NCBI GenBank assembly: GCA_035318745.1
Contig: DATHEA010000027.1
Coordinates: forward strand, 1 to 64,000
DNA from: VRUE01 sp035318745
GTDB taxonomy: Bacteria > Actinomycetota > Thermoleophilia > Solirubrobacterales > 70-9
Direction: 5' to 3'
DNA length: 64,000 nucleotides
Under the pieces are notes generated by a model that ran no database searches, was not told the origin of the DNA, and saw only the letters and a list, made by a program, of their open reading frames with translations. Positions 17,484 to 25,845 of the stretch are shown piece after piece. Every line of letters starts with the position of its first letter. The first letter of the stretch is position 1. Both the position numbers and the translations under genes were made by a program.

Positions 17484-17762
17484 CTAAGAGGACAGGCGAG
17501 CGGTCCTCATCTCGACGCGGGCGCCCCGGAACGGCACTCCCTCGGCGATCAACAGCCCTCGCTGCCGATCGCCCTTGGCCAGCGAGCCGTCGGCGCGGAC
17601 CACCCGCCACCAGGGCAGGTCCGGATCGTCACACTCGAAGAGGACCGCGCCGGCAAAGCGCGGTGAGCCCGGCGAGACGTCGCCGTAGGTCCGCACGAAC
17701 CCCGCCGGGATCTCGCGCACCCGGGCGAGGACTTCGAGCTCGCGCGACTCGCCGGCGTCCAT
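17484..17762 (-). CDS. Alkyltransferase-like (ATL/MGMT-family) DNA-binding protein
   Basis: 92 residues with the MGMT DNA-binding winged-helix pattern IPAGFVRTYGDVSPGSPRFA and RVVRADGSLAKG. In true O6-alkylguanine transferases the active site is PCHR; in ATL proteins the Cys is replaced by Trp. Here the site reads PWWR (Trp51, Trp52), so it cannot accept alkyl groups and probably flags alkyl lesions for excision repair. The His is also replaced, which is atypical. ATG 17762 shares one base with the oxidoreductase stop (TGATG), so it is the last gene of the thiolase-headed operon. Confidence 0.75.
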   Translation of the reverse strand: MDAGESRELEVLARVREIPAGFVRTYGDVSPGSPRFAGAVLFECDDPDLPWWRVVRADGSLAKGDRQRGLLIAEGVPFRGARVEMRTARLSS

Positions 17763-18790
17763 CACGCCGCCGGACCGAAGGCGTCGATCAGACGGTTCTG
17801 GTACTCGCTCAGCTCCTCGGGGGAGATGAAGTAGGTGGGTGGGGTGAGGAAGAGGCCGTCGGCGCGCTCGGCCGTCGCCTCGACCCGGGCGCGGACCTTG
17901 TCAAGCGGGCCGGCGGCGCAGTAGGCCTCGACCATCTCGTCGCTGATCGCGGCGGGGACGGCGGGCAGGTCGCCACGGCGGAAGGCCTCGCCGGCGGCGA
18001 CGGCGTTGTCGGCGAAGCCGTGCAGCTCCCAGAGCGGCATGTAGGTCTTGACCGTGGCGTAGAAGGAGATCGTGCGGCGGGCCATCTCGATCGCCTTCGC
18101 CTCGTCGTCGTCGATCGCACAGCAGACGGTCGGCAGGTAGTCGAAGTCCGCGCGCTCACGACCGGAGCGCTTCAGCCCCTCCTCGAAGGAGGAGACGACG
18201 ACCTCGTCGATCCAGCGCAGGCTCTGGATCGGGTGCCCAATCAGGCCGTCGGCGACGTCACCGGCCATCCGGCACATGCCGCCCTGCACGCCGGCGGTGT
18301 AGATCGGCACCGACTCGCGCGGCGCCGGGTGCGGTCGGACCCAGCCCTTGATGTCGATGTCGTAGTACTCGCCCTCATAGCGGATCGGCTCGCCCACCCC
18401 GGCCTGCTGCATGATCAGCCGGATCGCCTCGATCGCCTCCCGCAGGTGCGGCGCCGGCCTGCCGTACTCAGCGTTGTGCCAGGTTTCGTTGAGCCGTTTG
18501 ACACCAGAGCCGAGGCCGAGGCGGAAGCGCCCGCCCGACATCTCGTCGATGTCGAGGGCGCTGATCGCGACGATGAAGGGGCTGCGCGTGAATGCCCAGG
18601 CGATCCCGGTGGCGACACCGATCTTCTCCGTGCGGCCAGCCAGGTAGGCCGCCTGGGTTACCGAGGAGCGAAACAGCTCCGGCGCCCAGACGCACTCGAC
18701 GCCGGCGGCCTCGGCGCGCTTCGCTTCGGCCTCCAGGTCGGCGACGGTGACGCCGATCCCGGCGACCGAGATGCGATCGAGTGCGCTCAC
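17762..18790 (-). CDS. LLM-class F420-dependent oxidoreductase
   Basis: 342 residues of the luciferase-like monooxygenase TIM barrel: GVTVADLEAEAKRAEAAGVE, the conserved TGIAWAFTRSPFIVAISALD, GGRFRLGLGSGV and YGRPAPHLREAIEAIRLI. F420 or FMN would be the cofactor; actinobacterial members are mostly F420-dependent. GTG 18790 is the start because it lies 1 nt after the stop of the preceding acyl-CoA dehydrogenase and restores the family N terminus; the frame upstream is antisense-quality sequence. Linked to beta-oxidation genes, so it may act on an acyl-CoA intermediate or redox carrier, but the substrate is unknown. Confidence 0.85.
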   Translation of the reverse strand: MSALDRISVAGIGVTVADLEAEAKRAEAAGVECVWAPELFRSSVTQAAYLAGRTEKIGVATGIAWAFTRSPFIVAISALDIDEMSGGRFRLGLGSGVKRLNETWHNAEYGRPAPHLREAIEAIRLIMQQAGVGEPIRYEGEYYDIDIKGWVRPHPAPRESVPIYTAGVQGGMCRMAGDVADGLIGHPIQSLRWIDEVVVSSFEEGLKRSGRERADFDYLPTVCCAIDDDEAKAIEMARRTISFYATVKTYMPLWELHGFADNAVAAGEAFRRGDLPAVPAAISDEMVEAYCAAGPLDKVRARVEATAERADGLFLTPPTYFISPEELSEYQNRLIDAFGPAA

Positions 18791-18791
18791 G

Positions 18792-19916
18792 TCAAGCCGG
18801 CGCGGGCGTCGCGGCCTCGGCGAGGACCAGGTCGGCAACCCGCTCGCGGTGCCAGCTCGCCGTACCGAACATCGCCGCGTTCGCCTTGCCGCGCTTGAGG
18901 AAGAAGTGGAGGTCGTGCTCCCAGGTGAAGCCGATCCCGCCGTGCACCTGGATCGAAGCGTCGGGAACCCGCCAGCCGGCGTCGGAGGCATAGGCCTTTG
19001 CCATCGAGGCGGCCAACGGCAACGAGTCGGGCTCGGCGTCGGCGGCCCAGGCGGCGCCGTAGACAGCGGAGCGGGCGTTCTCGGTCTCGAGCAGCATCTG
19101 GGCGCAGCGGTGGGAAACCGCCTGGTAGGCCCCGATCGGGCGGCCGAACTGCTGGCGGTCTTTGGCGTAGGAGACCGCCATCTCCATCGTCCGCTGCGCT
19201 ATTCCAGTCGACTCGGCAGCGAGGGCGACGCAAAGGCGGAAGAAGACCGGGTAATAGTCGAGGCCCTCTGCCGGCAGCGTGTCGCCGGGCGAGACTTGGA
19301 CACCCTCGAACCGCACCGAGAAGAGGCGGCGGGTCAGGTCGATCGACGGTTCCGCGCTGACGGTCACACCGTCGGCGCCGCTGTCCACCAAGTGGCGCTT
19401 GCCATCGGAGGTGGCGACGATGAAGAAGTCGGCCGCGGCGGCATCGGGCGCCAGCACCTTCTCGCCGTCGAGGACGACCCCGTCGCCCCCGGCCTTCGCC
19501 TCCATCGTGAAGGCACCGGGGTTCCCGGGCGAGCCGGCGTCCCAAAGCGTGGGTGCGCCGCGCTTCTCGCCGGCGGCGAGCGGCCGCAGGTATCGCTCGC
19601 GCTGGCCGTCGGAGCCGCAGTGGGTCAAGGCCAGGCCGACGAGCGTGGTCGAGAGCAGTGGCGAGGGGGCAAGCGCATAGCCCATCTCCTCGAAGAGGAC
19701 GGCGAGGTCGACGATACCCAGGCCCTGCCCTCCCCACTCCTCGGGCAGCGCCAGACCGGGCCAGCCGAGCTCGGCCATCTCATCCCAGTCGGATTGCTCG
19801 AAACCCGATTCGCTGCGAGCCAGCTCGCGGATTCGCTCCGATTTGTAGCGCGCGGCGAGAAAATCGTGGGCGGTCGACTTGATCGCCTGCTGCTCGTCGG
19901 TGAGGTCGAAGTACAT
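18792..19916 (-). CDS. Acyl-CoA dehydrogenase, probable beta subunit
   Basis: 374 residues, beginning MYFDLTDEQQAIKSTAHDFL. ACAD fold is clear (LPEEWGGQGLGIVDLAVLFE, QQFGRPIGAYQAVSHRCAQM, IQVHGGIGFTWEHDLHFFLK), but the EGT-type catalytic segment at the C terminus is not seen. The adjacent 19927 gene does carry an EGGT segment. In mycobacterial lipid and sterol degradation, adjacent ACAD genes encode alpha2-beta2 heterotetramers where only one subunit has the base; this pair fits that pattern. ATG 19916 was chosen by homology; it lies 10 nt after the upstream stop. Confidence 0.85.
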   Translation of the reverse strand: MYFDLTDEQQAIKSTAHDFLAARYKSERIRELARSESGFEQSDWDEMAELGWPGLALPEEWGGQGLGIVDLAVLFEEMGYALAPSPLLSTTLVGLALTHCGSDGQRERYLRPLAAGEKRGAPTLWDAGSPGNPGAFTMEAKAGGDGVVLDGEKVLAPDAAAADFFIVATSDGKRHLVDSGADGVTVSAEPSIDLTRRLFSVRFEGVQVSPGDTLPAEGLDYYPVFFRLCVALAAESTGIAQRTMEMAVSYAKDRQQFGRPIGAYQAVSHRCAQMLLETENARSAVYGAAWAADAEPDSLPLAASMAKAYASDAGWRVPDASIQVHGGIGFTWEHDLHFFLKRGKANAAMFGTASWHRERVADLVLAEAATPAPA

Positions 19917-19926
19917 GGTGAGAGCC

Positions 19927-21105
19927 CTATCGCAGCCGGGGCAGGCCGAGCACCCGCTCGGCGATGATGTTCTTGAGGATGTCGGTGGTACCGCCCTCGA
20001 TCGAGTTGGCGCGTGAGCGCAGGAAGCTGTATTGCCAGGCGCCATTGGCGACCGCGTGCTCGGCGCCGCGGTCCAGCGGCGCGTAGGCGCCCTCGATATC
20101 GAGCGCCAGCTCGGCGATCCGCTGGTTGATGTCGGCCCACTGCCACTTGCCGAGCGACCCCTCGGGGCCGGGAATCCCCGACTGCATCGTCTTGGTCAAA
20201 CCGCGGTAGGCGTTCAACCGCATCGTCTCGGCCTCGATGTGAAGCTGGGCGAGCCGGTCGCGCAGCAGCGGGTCATCCGCGGCGCTGCCGCCGTTGACGC
20301 GCGTCTCCTGGGCCAGCTCGGTCAGCTTCTTGAGGCTGTTGGAGATCTGCGAAATCGCGCCGAAGGCGAGGCCGGCGCGCTCGTTCATCAACGTCGTGAT
20401 CGCCACCGACCAGCCGTTGCCGACGCCACCGACCACGTTCGCGTCGGGGATCCGCGCTTCCTCGATGAAGACCTCGTTGAACTCGCCCTCACCGGTTATC
20501 TGAACCAGCGGTTTGGCTTCCACTCCGGGCTGGTCCATGTCCATCAGGAAGTAGGTAAGGCCCTTGTGCTTGGGGGCATCGGGGTCAGTGCGGGCGACGA
20601 GCATGCACCACTTGGCGTACTGGGCGAAGGTCGTCCAGACCTTCTGCCCGGTGACGACCCATTCGTCGCCGTCCTTGACCGCCTTCGTCTTCAGCGAGGC
20701 GAGGTCGGAGCCCGACTCCGGCTCGGAGAAGCCCTGGCACCAGATCTCCTCGGCGGTGAGGATCGGCTCCAGGTAGCGCTGCTTCTGCTCGTCGGTGCCG
20801 TGGGCGATCACCACCGGCCCGCCCATCGCCAAGCCCAGGACGTTGGCCGGACTTGGGGCTTCCTGGCGCGCCGCCTCGCCGACGAAGATCGCCTGCTCGA
20901 TCAGGGTCGCGCCACGTCCGCCGTACTTCTTCGGCCAGGAGATCCCGGCCCAACCGGCCTCGTGCAGCTTGCCCTGCCACTCGGTGCGGAAGGCCATGAC
21001 CTCCTCGAGGCCTGCCTCGGGCTCCGGACCCGGATGGTTCTCTTCCAACCAGGTCCGGACCTCATCGCGGAACTCCGTCTCGGCCGGTGAGAGGCTCAGG
21101 TCCAT
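19927..21105 (-). CDS. Acyl-CoA dehydrogenase, probable alpha subunit
   Basis: 392 residues, MDLSLSPAETEFRDEVRTWL at the start. Flavin and substrate motifs QGFSEPESGSDLASLKT, WTTFAQYAKWCMLVART and the C-terminal SIEGGTTDILKNIIAERVLG are intact; the Glu in IEGGT is the likely base. It belongs to the subgroup acting on bulky or branched acyl-CoAs in actinobacteria, often as a heterotetramer with the neighbouring ACAD. Lies 35 nt downstream of the thiolase gene; a six-base inverted repeat ACTGGC/GCCAGT (21119-21136) fills part of that gap. Confidence 0.88.
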   Translation of the reverse strand: MDLSLSPAETEFRDEVRTWLEENHPGPEPEAGLEEVMAFRTEWQGKLHEAGWAGISWPKKYGGRGATLIEQAIFVGEAARQEAPSPANVLGLAMGGPVVIAHGTDEQKQRYLEPILTAEEIWCQGFSEPESGSDLASLKTKAVKDGDEWVVTGQKVWTTFAQYAKWCMLVARTDPDAPKHKGLTYFLMDMDQPGVEAKPLVQITGEGEFNEVFIEEARIPDANVVGGVGNGWSVAITTLMNERAGLAFGAISQISNSLKKLTELAQETRVNGGSAADDPLLRDRLAQLHIEAETMRLNAYRGLTKTMQSGIPGPEGSLGKWQWADINQRIAELALDIEGAYAPLDRGAEHAVANGAWQYSFLRSRANSIEGGTTDILKNIIAERVLGLPRLR

Positions 21106-21140
21106 CGGTTGAGGAGACTACTGGCTACCCGGCCAGTCGC

Positions 21141-22325
21141 CTAGATGCGCTCGATCAGGGTGCCGGTTCCGAGTCCGCCGCCACAGCACATCGTCACCAG
21201 GCCCATCTCTTTGTCGGTGCGCTCCATCTCGTGCAGCAGAGTGGTGATCAGGCGAGCGCCGGTCGAGCCGAGCGGATGGCCGAGGGCGATCGCGCCACCG
21301 TTGACGTTGACCCGGTCCATGTCGGGTTCGAGCTCGCGGCGCCAGGCGGCGACCACAGAGGCGAAGGCCTCGTTGATCTCGACCAGGTCGATGTCGTCCA
21401 TCTTCATCCCGTTGCGCTCAAGCAGCTTTTCGGTGGCGGGAATCGGGCCGGTCAACATGATCACGGGATCAACCCCGACCGTGGTCTGGTCGTAGATCCG
21501 CGCCCGCGGCTTCAGCCCCAGTTCGTCGGCCCTCTCGCGCGCCATCAGCAGCACACCGGCGGCGCCGTCTGAGACTTGGGAAGAGTTGCCGGCGGTGATC
21601 TTGCCGTCCTCCTTGAAGGCCGGTTTGAGGTTGGCGAGGGCCTCGAGCGTCGTCTCGCGCAGACCCTGGTCGGCGACGTAGGTGTCGCCGTTGATGCTGA
21701 AGGGGACGACCTCGCGCTCGAAGCGGCCCTCCTCGGTCGCTTTGGCGGCGAGCTCCTGGGAGCGGACGCCGAGTTCGTCGAGCTCGGAACGGGGAATCTC
21801 CCATTTGTCGGCGATCATCTCTGCCGAGAGGCCCTGGGGGATCAGGTCGTAGCGCTCCATCAGCTCGGGCGAGAAGGGCGAGCCGTGCTCTTTCATCACC
21901 TCGTAGCCGTCGGCGAAGGAGATGTGGCCCATGTGCTCGACGCCGGAACCGATCGCGACGTCGTGGACGCCGGTGGCGATCAGCGCCGCGGCGAAATTGA
22001 CCGCCTGCTGAGCCGAGCCGCACTGGCGGTCGATCGTCGTCGCCGGGGTCTCGATCGGCAAGCCGGCCTCGAGCCAGGCGTTGCGGCCGATGTTGACTCC
22101 CTGCTCGCCGAACTGCTGGGCGCAGCCGGTGACCACGTCGCCGGTCTCGGCGGGGTCGACACCGGAACGCTCGAAGAGCTCGCGGTAGACCTTGGCGAGC
22201 AGGTTCGAGGGGTGGATGTCCTTGTAATAGCCCTTCTCGGGATGGCCCCGCCCGATCGGCGTGCGGACTGCCTCGACGATTACGACCTCGCGGCCGCCGA
22301 ACTTTCCGTTTCCGTTGCCTGACAT
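21141..22325 (-). CDS. fadA: Acetyl-CoA acyltransferase (thiolase)
   Basis: Cleaves 3-ketoacyl-CoA to acetyl-CoA and a shortened acyl-CoA. 394 residues with all thiolase landmarks: nucleophile Cys102 in DRQCGSAQQA, NEAFAS, GHPLGSTGAR (His base) and CCGGGLGTGT (second Cys). I moved the start to ATG 22325 (MSGNGNGKFGG), which has GGAGGG six bases upstream. First gene of an operon with two ACADs, the LLM oxidoreductase and the ATL protein; an 18-bp operator sits 19 nt before the start. The paralog type (degradative versus biosynthetic) cannot be fixed but context favours degradation. Confidence 0.93.
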   Translation of the reverse strand: MSGNGNGKFGGREVVIVEAVRTPIGRGHPEKGYYKDIHPSNLLAKVYRELFERSGVDPAETGDVVTGCAQQFGEQGVNIGRNAWLEAGLPIETPATTIDRQCGSAQQAVNFAAALIATGVHDVAIGSGVEHMGHISFADGYEVMKEHGSPFSPELMERYDLIPQGLSAEMIADKWEIPRSELDELGVRSQELAAKATEEGRFEREVVPFSINGDTYVADQGLRETTLEALANLKPAFKEDGKITAGNSSQVSDGAAGVLLMARERADELGLKPRARIYDQTTVGVDPVIMLTGPIPATEKLLERNGMKMDDIDLVEINEAFASVVAAWRRELEPDMDRVNVNGGAIALGHPLGSTGARLITTLLHEMERTDKEMGLVTMCCGGGLGTGTLIERI

Positions 22326-22343
22326 CCGAGCCCTCCGTTTTCC

Positions 22344-22361
22344 TGATCGACTGGTCAATCA
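22344..22361. promoter_or_regulatory. TetR-type operator in front of the thiolase operon
   Basis: TGATCGACTGGTCAATCA, a pseudo-palindrome with one mismatch between arms, 16 of 18 bases identical to the site at 12794-12811. It lies in the divergent region between the thiolase and the 3-hydroxyacyl-CoA dehydrogenase, so it could control both. Confidence 0.65.
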
Positions 22362-22428
22362 ACTTTAAAGCCTGAGGCGCGCGGGTCCACGCGCGGCCAG
22401 CCAGCGACGTGATAGGAACCCGTCTTCA

Positions 22429-23253
22429 ATGAGCGGGAACACGGGATACGAGACGCCTGGGATTGCCGGGAGCGGGGCAATCGCTACGGGACTAGCTGCT
22501 GTGGCTACGACCACGGCTGACGTGATTCTGCTTGCTCGTAGTGAGGCTTCTGCCTGGCGGGCGGAGGAGAAAGTCGTTGCTGCTTGCGCCAAGATCGAGG
22601 GAGCCGAGCCATCGCGACTGCGCGTTACGACGGATCCCAAGGATCTCTCCGACTGCGACATCGTCGTCGAGGCCGTGATCGAGGAGGTCGAGCCGAAGGG
22701 CGAGGTGCTGAGCGCCGTCGCCGCAGCCTGCCCCGATGCCGACCTGGCCACCACGACCTCCTCGCTGAGCATCGCCGAGATCGCCACCGCTGCGAACATC
22801 ACCGGCCGCCTCTTCGGACTGCACGTCTTCAACCCGGTACCGCGGATGAAGCTGGTCGAGGTCTGCTTCCCCGACAGCGGCGAGGAGACCCGCGAGCGGG
22901 CACTCGCCTGGTGTGCGGCGCTGGGCAAGACCGCGGTCGAGGTCCCCGACCAGGCCGGCTTCGTCGTCAACCGCCTCCTCTTCCCCTACCTCTTCGACGC
23001 CGTGCGGCTGATCGAGCGCACCGGCATGGAGGCGGGCGAGGTCGATGCCTGCATGAAGCTCGGCGCCGGCCATCCGATGGGTCCGCTGGCGCTTCTCGAC
23101 TTCGTCGGTCTCGACGTCTCGGAGGCGATCGGCGACGCCCTCTACGCCGACTCCTCCGACCCGGCCCACAAGCCCCCCGGGCTGATGGTCCAGATGGCGG
23201 GCGAAGGAAAATTGGGCCGCAAGAGCGGCGCTGGTTTTTACTCGTACGACTAG
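22429..23253 (+). CDS. 3-hydroxyacyl-CoA (3-hydroxybutyryl-CoA) dehydrogenase
   Basis: 274 residues. NAD-binding Rossmann loop GIAGSGAIATG at the N terminus, DCDIVVEAVIEEVEPKGEVL, the catalytic His in FGLHVFNPVPRMKLVEV, and the C-terminal dimerisation domain (AGFVVNRLLFPYLFDAVRLI, MGPLALLDFVGLDV). Oxidises 3-hydroxyacyl-CoA to 3-ketoacyl-CoA, the step before thiolase, and is divergent from the thiolase operon, sharing its upstream region and operator. Slightly shorter than typical (about 280) because the strand before the glycine loop is short. Codon use at the first 60 nt is less GC-rich than the rest. Confidence 0.9.
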   Translation: MSGNTGYETPGIAGSGAIATGLAAVATTTADVILLARSEASAWRAEEKVVAACAKIEGAEPSRLRVTTDPKDLSDCDIVVEAVIEEVEPKGEVLSAVAAACPDADLATTTSSLSIAEIATAANITGRLFGLHVFNPVPRMKLVEVCFPDSGEETRERALAWCAALGKTAVEVPDQAGFVVNRLLFPYLFDAVRLIERTGMEAGEVDACMKLGAGHPMGPLALLDFVGLDVSEAIGDALYADSSDPAHKPPGLMVQMAGEGKLGRKSGAGFYSYD

Positions 23254-23257
23254 CCGG

Positions 23258-23482
23258 CTATCGGCCGGCGATGTCCCAAATCACATCTGCGGGTGAGCAG
23301 CCTTGGCGGCGGGCGGTTGCTTCGATCTCGTCCCATGGCAACTCGGCCTCGGGCAGGTCGTCCCAGCGAGCCAGGTCGAGTGCCTCGACGGCTCCTTTGA
23401 GCGCCGGTCCGAGATGCTCCTCGGAGCGCAGTAGCGCCCTCAGGACCTCCAACTGCTTGTCGCTCATGCGCACAACCCACAT
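23258..23482 (-). CDS. Small hypothetical protein
   Basis: 74 residues starting MWVVRMSDKQLEVLRALLRS. The ATG at 23482 follows a strong GGAGG at 6-nt spacing, which argues that it is real. Charged, probably helical; the C-terminal GCSPADVIWDIAGR resembles small helix-turn-helix tails but no family is recognised. It lies convergent to the hydroxyacyl-CoA dehydrogenase, separated by 4 nt, and upstream of nothing else on its strand within 200 nt except the CNNM gene start further up. Confidence 0.6.
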   Translation of the reverse strand: MWVVRMSDKQLEVLRALLRSEEHLGPALKGAVEALDLARWDDLPEAELPWDEIEATARRQGCSPADVIWDIAGR

Positions 23483-23526
23483 GCGATACCTCCAGGGTTA
23501 GGCGTAACGCGGGTTGCTCAGGAAAC

Positions 23527-24834
23527 CTAGGCCGCGGGCCGGACGGAATCGCCGGAGCTGCTGATCCGCACCGCCTCGACGCGGTTCTCCCGCACCGACT
23601 CGACCCGGATCGTGTAGCCGTTGGCGACGATCGTGTCGCCGCGCTTCGGCAGCCGCCCGAGCTCACCGAAGACGTAGCCGCCGATCGAGTTGTAGGCGTC
23701 GCTGTCAACCGGCAGCTCGATCCCGCGGTCGGCGAGGTCGCCGAGCGAGACGTGGCCGCGCACAAACCACTCGCCACCGGCGAGCTGGCGCAGTGCCGCT
23801 GCACGGGGATCGGTCTCGTCCTCGATCTCCCCCACCACCTCCTCGAGGATGTCCTCGACGGTGACGATCCCGACCGTACGTCCGTACTCGTCGACGACCA
23901 CCGAGAGCGAGGTGCGCTGCACTTGCAGGTCATGGAGAAGGTCGTCGAGCGGGCGGGTCTCGGGGACGATCACCGCGTCGCGCACGACCGGCTCGATCTG
24001 CGCCTCGGGGCCGTCGCTCATGTAGAGGCGGGCAAGGCTGTTGTTGTGGACGATCCCCTTGACCCGGTCCGGATTGTCGTCCTCGATCACGACCAGCCGC
24101 GTGTGTCCCGAGGTGACGCAGCGCCGCAGCGCCGTCTCCACGGTTTCCGAGGAATCGACGGTGACAACCGCCGGTATCGGCGTCATCACCTCTCGCGCCT
24201 CCTGCTCATGGAGGTGGAAGACGCCGCCGAGCATCCCAGCCTCGCCCGGATCGAGCGTCCCCCCCACCCGCGAGCTGTCGATGATCTGTTTCAGGTCCTC
24301 GGCGGTGTGCTTCTCGTCGATGTTGGTCGGATCGACGCCGAAGAGACGGACGATCGAGTTGGAGATTGCGCTCAATCCCATCGTCAGCGGCGTCGTGACG
24401 AGGCGGAACCAGTTGAGCGGTCGCGAGACGCGGCGCGCAGTCCGCTCCGCCTGGTTGATCGCCAGCATCTTCGGCACCTGCTCGCCGATGCTGATGTGAA
24501 TCGCGGTGACGAGGGCGAAGGCGATTCCGACCGAGAGACCGACGGCGGCCCCGTGGGAGAGGCCGCCGAAGATCGGCTCGAGCAACTTGGCCAGTGAGGG
24601 CTCGCCGAGGAAGCCGATTCCGATCGAGGCGATCGTGATCCCGATCTGGCAAGCCGAGAGCGATTCATCGATCTCGTCGAGCTGTTCGACCACGGTCTCG
24701 GCACCGCTCTCGCCTTCCTCGGCAAGCTGTTCGATCTTGCCTCGCCTGCTGCGCACCAAGGCGAACTCGGCCGCAACGAAGAAGCCGTTGATGGCAACGA
24801 GCAGAAGCAGCAAGACGAGCAGCAGAACGCTCAT
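23527..24834 (-). CDS. CNNM/CorC-family membrane protein (hemolysin-like)
   Basis: 435 residues: N-terminal DUF21/CNNM transmembrane domain (LLLVLLLLLVAINGFFVAAE, then SACQIGITIASIGIGFLGEP), a pair of CBS domains in the middle (VMTPIPAVVTVDSSETVETA; SLSVVVDEYGRTVGIVTVED), and a C-terminal CorC_HlyC domain (YNSIGGYVFGELGRLPKRGD). Proteins with this order export Mg2+ or are involved in divalent-cation resistance; CBS domains bind adenine nucleotides. Membrane location. ATG start after AAATAGCCGCCG without clear Shine-Dalgarno. Confidence 0.9.
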   Translation of the reverse strand: MSVLLLVLLLLLVAINGFFVAAEFALVRSRRGKIEQLAEEGESGAETVVEQLDEIDESLSACQIGITIASIGIGFLGEPSLAKLLEPIFGGLSHGAAVGLSVGIAFALVTAIHISIGEQVPKMLAINQAERTARRVSRPLNWFRLVTTPLTMGLSAISNSIVRLFGVDPTNIDEKHTAEDLKQIIDSSRVGGTLDPGEAGMLGGVFHLHEQEAREVMTPIPAVVTVDSSETVETALRRCVTSGHTRLVVIEDDNPDRVKGIVHNNSLARLYMSDGPEAQIEPVVRDAVIVPETRPLDDLLHDLQVQRTSLSVVVDEYGRTVGIVTVEDILEEVVGEIEDETDPRAAALRQLAGGEWFVRGHVSLGDLADRGIELPVDSDAYNSIGGYVFGELGRLPKRGDTIVANGYTIRVESVRENRVEAVRISSSGDSVRPAA

Positions 24835-24945
24835 CGGCGGCTATTTGGCCCGGTACTTCGGGGAAGGTCGTCTTCGGCCATTCGGCAATTGGTGAATATA
24901 GCTTCCTCGCCCGCGGAACGGCGAGACTGCCATATTGAGCAGCGC

Positions 24946-25845
24946 ATGCGAATCGCCAGCCTCGTTCCATCCGCGACGGAGATGCTGTTTGCCCTCGGCC
25001 TGGGCGACAGCGTGGTCGCCGTGACCCACGAGTGCGACTTCCCGGCACAGACGCGGGCATTGCCCCATCTGACCCGCACCGTCCTCGGCGAGGGCCTCAA
25101 CGCCCGCGAGATCGATACCGCGGTGAAGACCACGGTGGGCGAAGGCCGGGCGCTGTACGAGCTGGACGAGGAGCGGCTCGCCGAGCTCGCCCCCGACCTG
25201 ATCGTCACCCAGGCGATCTGCGACGTCTGTGCGGTCTCCTACGAAGACGTGCTCGAGGTCGCGGCGCGGTTGCCGAGCCGGCCGCGGGTCCTGCAGCAGG
25301 ACCCGCGCACGCTCGGCGAGATGCTCGAGGACGTGATCCGCCTCGGCGAGGCCACCGGCTTGGAGTCCGAGGCACACCTCGTGCGGTCCGAGCTCGAGGG
25401 TCGCCTGGTCAGCGTCCGCGCCGCCGTCAGTGGCGCCAGAGCGCCGCGGGTGATCGCCCTGGAGTGGCTCGACCCTCCTTTCGTAGGCGGGCACTGGATC
25501 CCGGAGATGATCTCGATCGCCGGCGGCGAGGACGTCGCCGGCCCGCCTGGACTGAAGTCGCCCGAAGTTGCCTGGGGAGCCCTCTCGGGGCTCCGCCCGG
25601 ACGTCGTGATCGCGATGCCGTGCGGCTGGTACGTCAGCGAATCGCATGATCAGGCGGTCGAGCATTGGGACCGGATCGCCAAGCTCGGCGCCAGCCGCGT
25701 CTACGCGGTCGACGCGGCCTCGACATTCTCGCGGCCCGGCCCCCGCCTTGTCGACGGGGTCGAGCTGCTCGGCCACGTCCTCCACCCCGATCTGGTCGAC
25801 CCACCGGGAAACATAGGCTTCGCCGAAGTGCGCGCTCCGCTTTAG
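24946..25845 (+). CDS. BtuF-like cobalamin/metal-binding ABC substrate-binding domain protein, cytoplasmic form
   Basis: 299 residues of the periplasmic-binding-protein fold (BtuF/FecB type): RIASLVPSATEMLFALGLGD, LAPDLIVTQAICDVCAVSYE, PPFVGGHWIPEMISIAGGED, LRPDVVIAMPCGWYVSES. There is no signal peptide or lipobox when started at ATG 24946, so this is the cytoplasmic 'cobalamin-binding' subgroup rather than a transporter subunit, and no ABC permease or ATPase is nearby. The pattern CDVC is a possible metal site. The last 4 nt overlap the rhomboid gene convergently. Confidence 0.75.
   Translation: MRIASLVPSATEMLFALGLGDSVVAVTHECDFPAQTRALPHLTRTVLGEGLNAREIDTAVKTTVGEGRALYELDEERLAELAPDLIVTQAICDVCAVSYEDVLEVAARLPSRPRVLQQDPRTLGEMLEDVIRLGEATGLESEAHLVRSELEGRLVSVRAAVSGARAPRVIALEWLDPPFVGGHWIPEMISIAGGEDVAGPPGLKSPEVAWGALSGLRPDVVIAMPCGWYVSESHDQAVEHWDRIAKLGASRVYAVDAASTFSRPGPRLVDGVELLGHVLHPDLVDPPGNIGFAEVRAPL

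Noticed and set aside
21119..21136. ACTGGC-N6-GCCAGT between thiolase and the acyl-CoA dehydrogenase as a third copy of the TetR operator
   Set aside because: Only the outer ACTGG/CCAGT resembles the motif; the TGAYYGAC half sites are missing.
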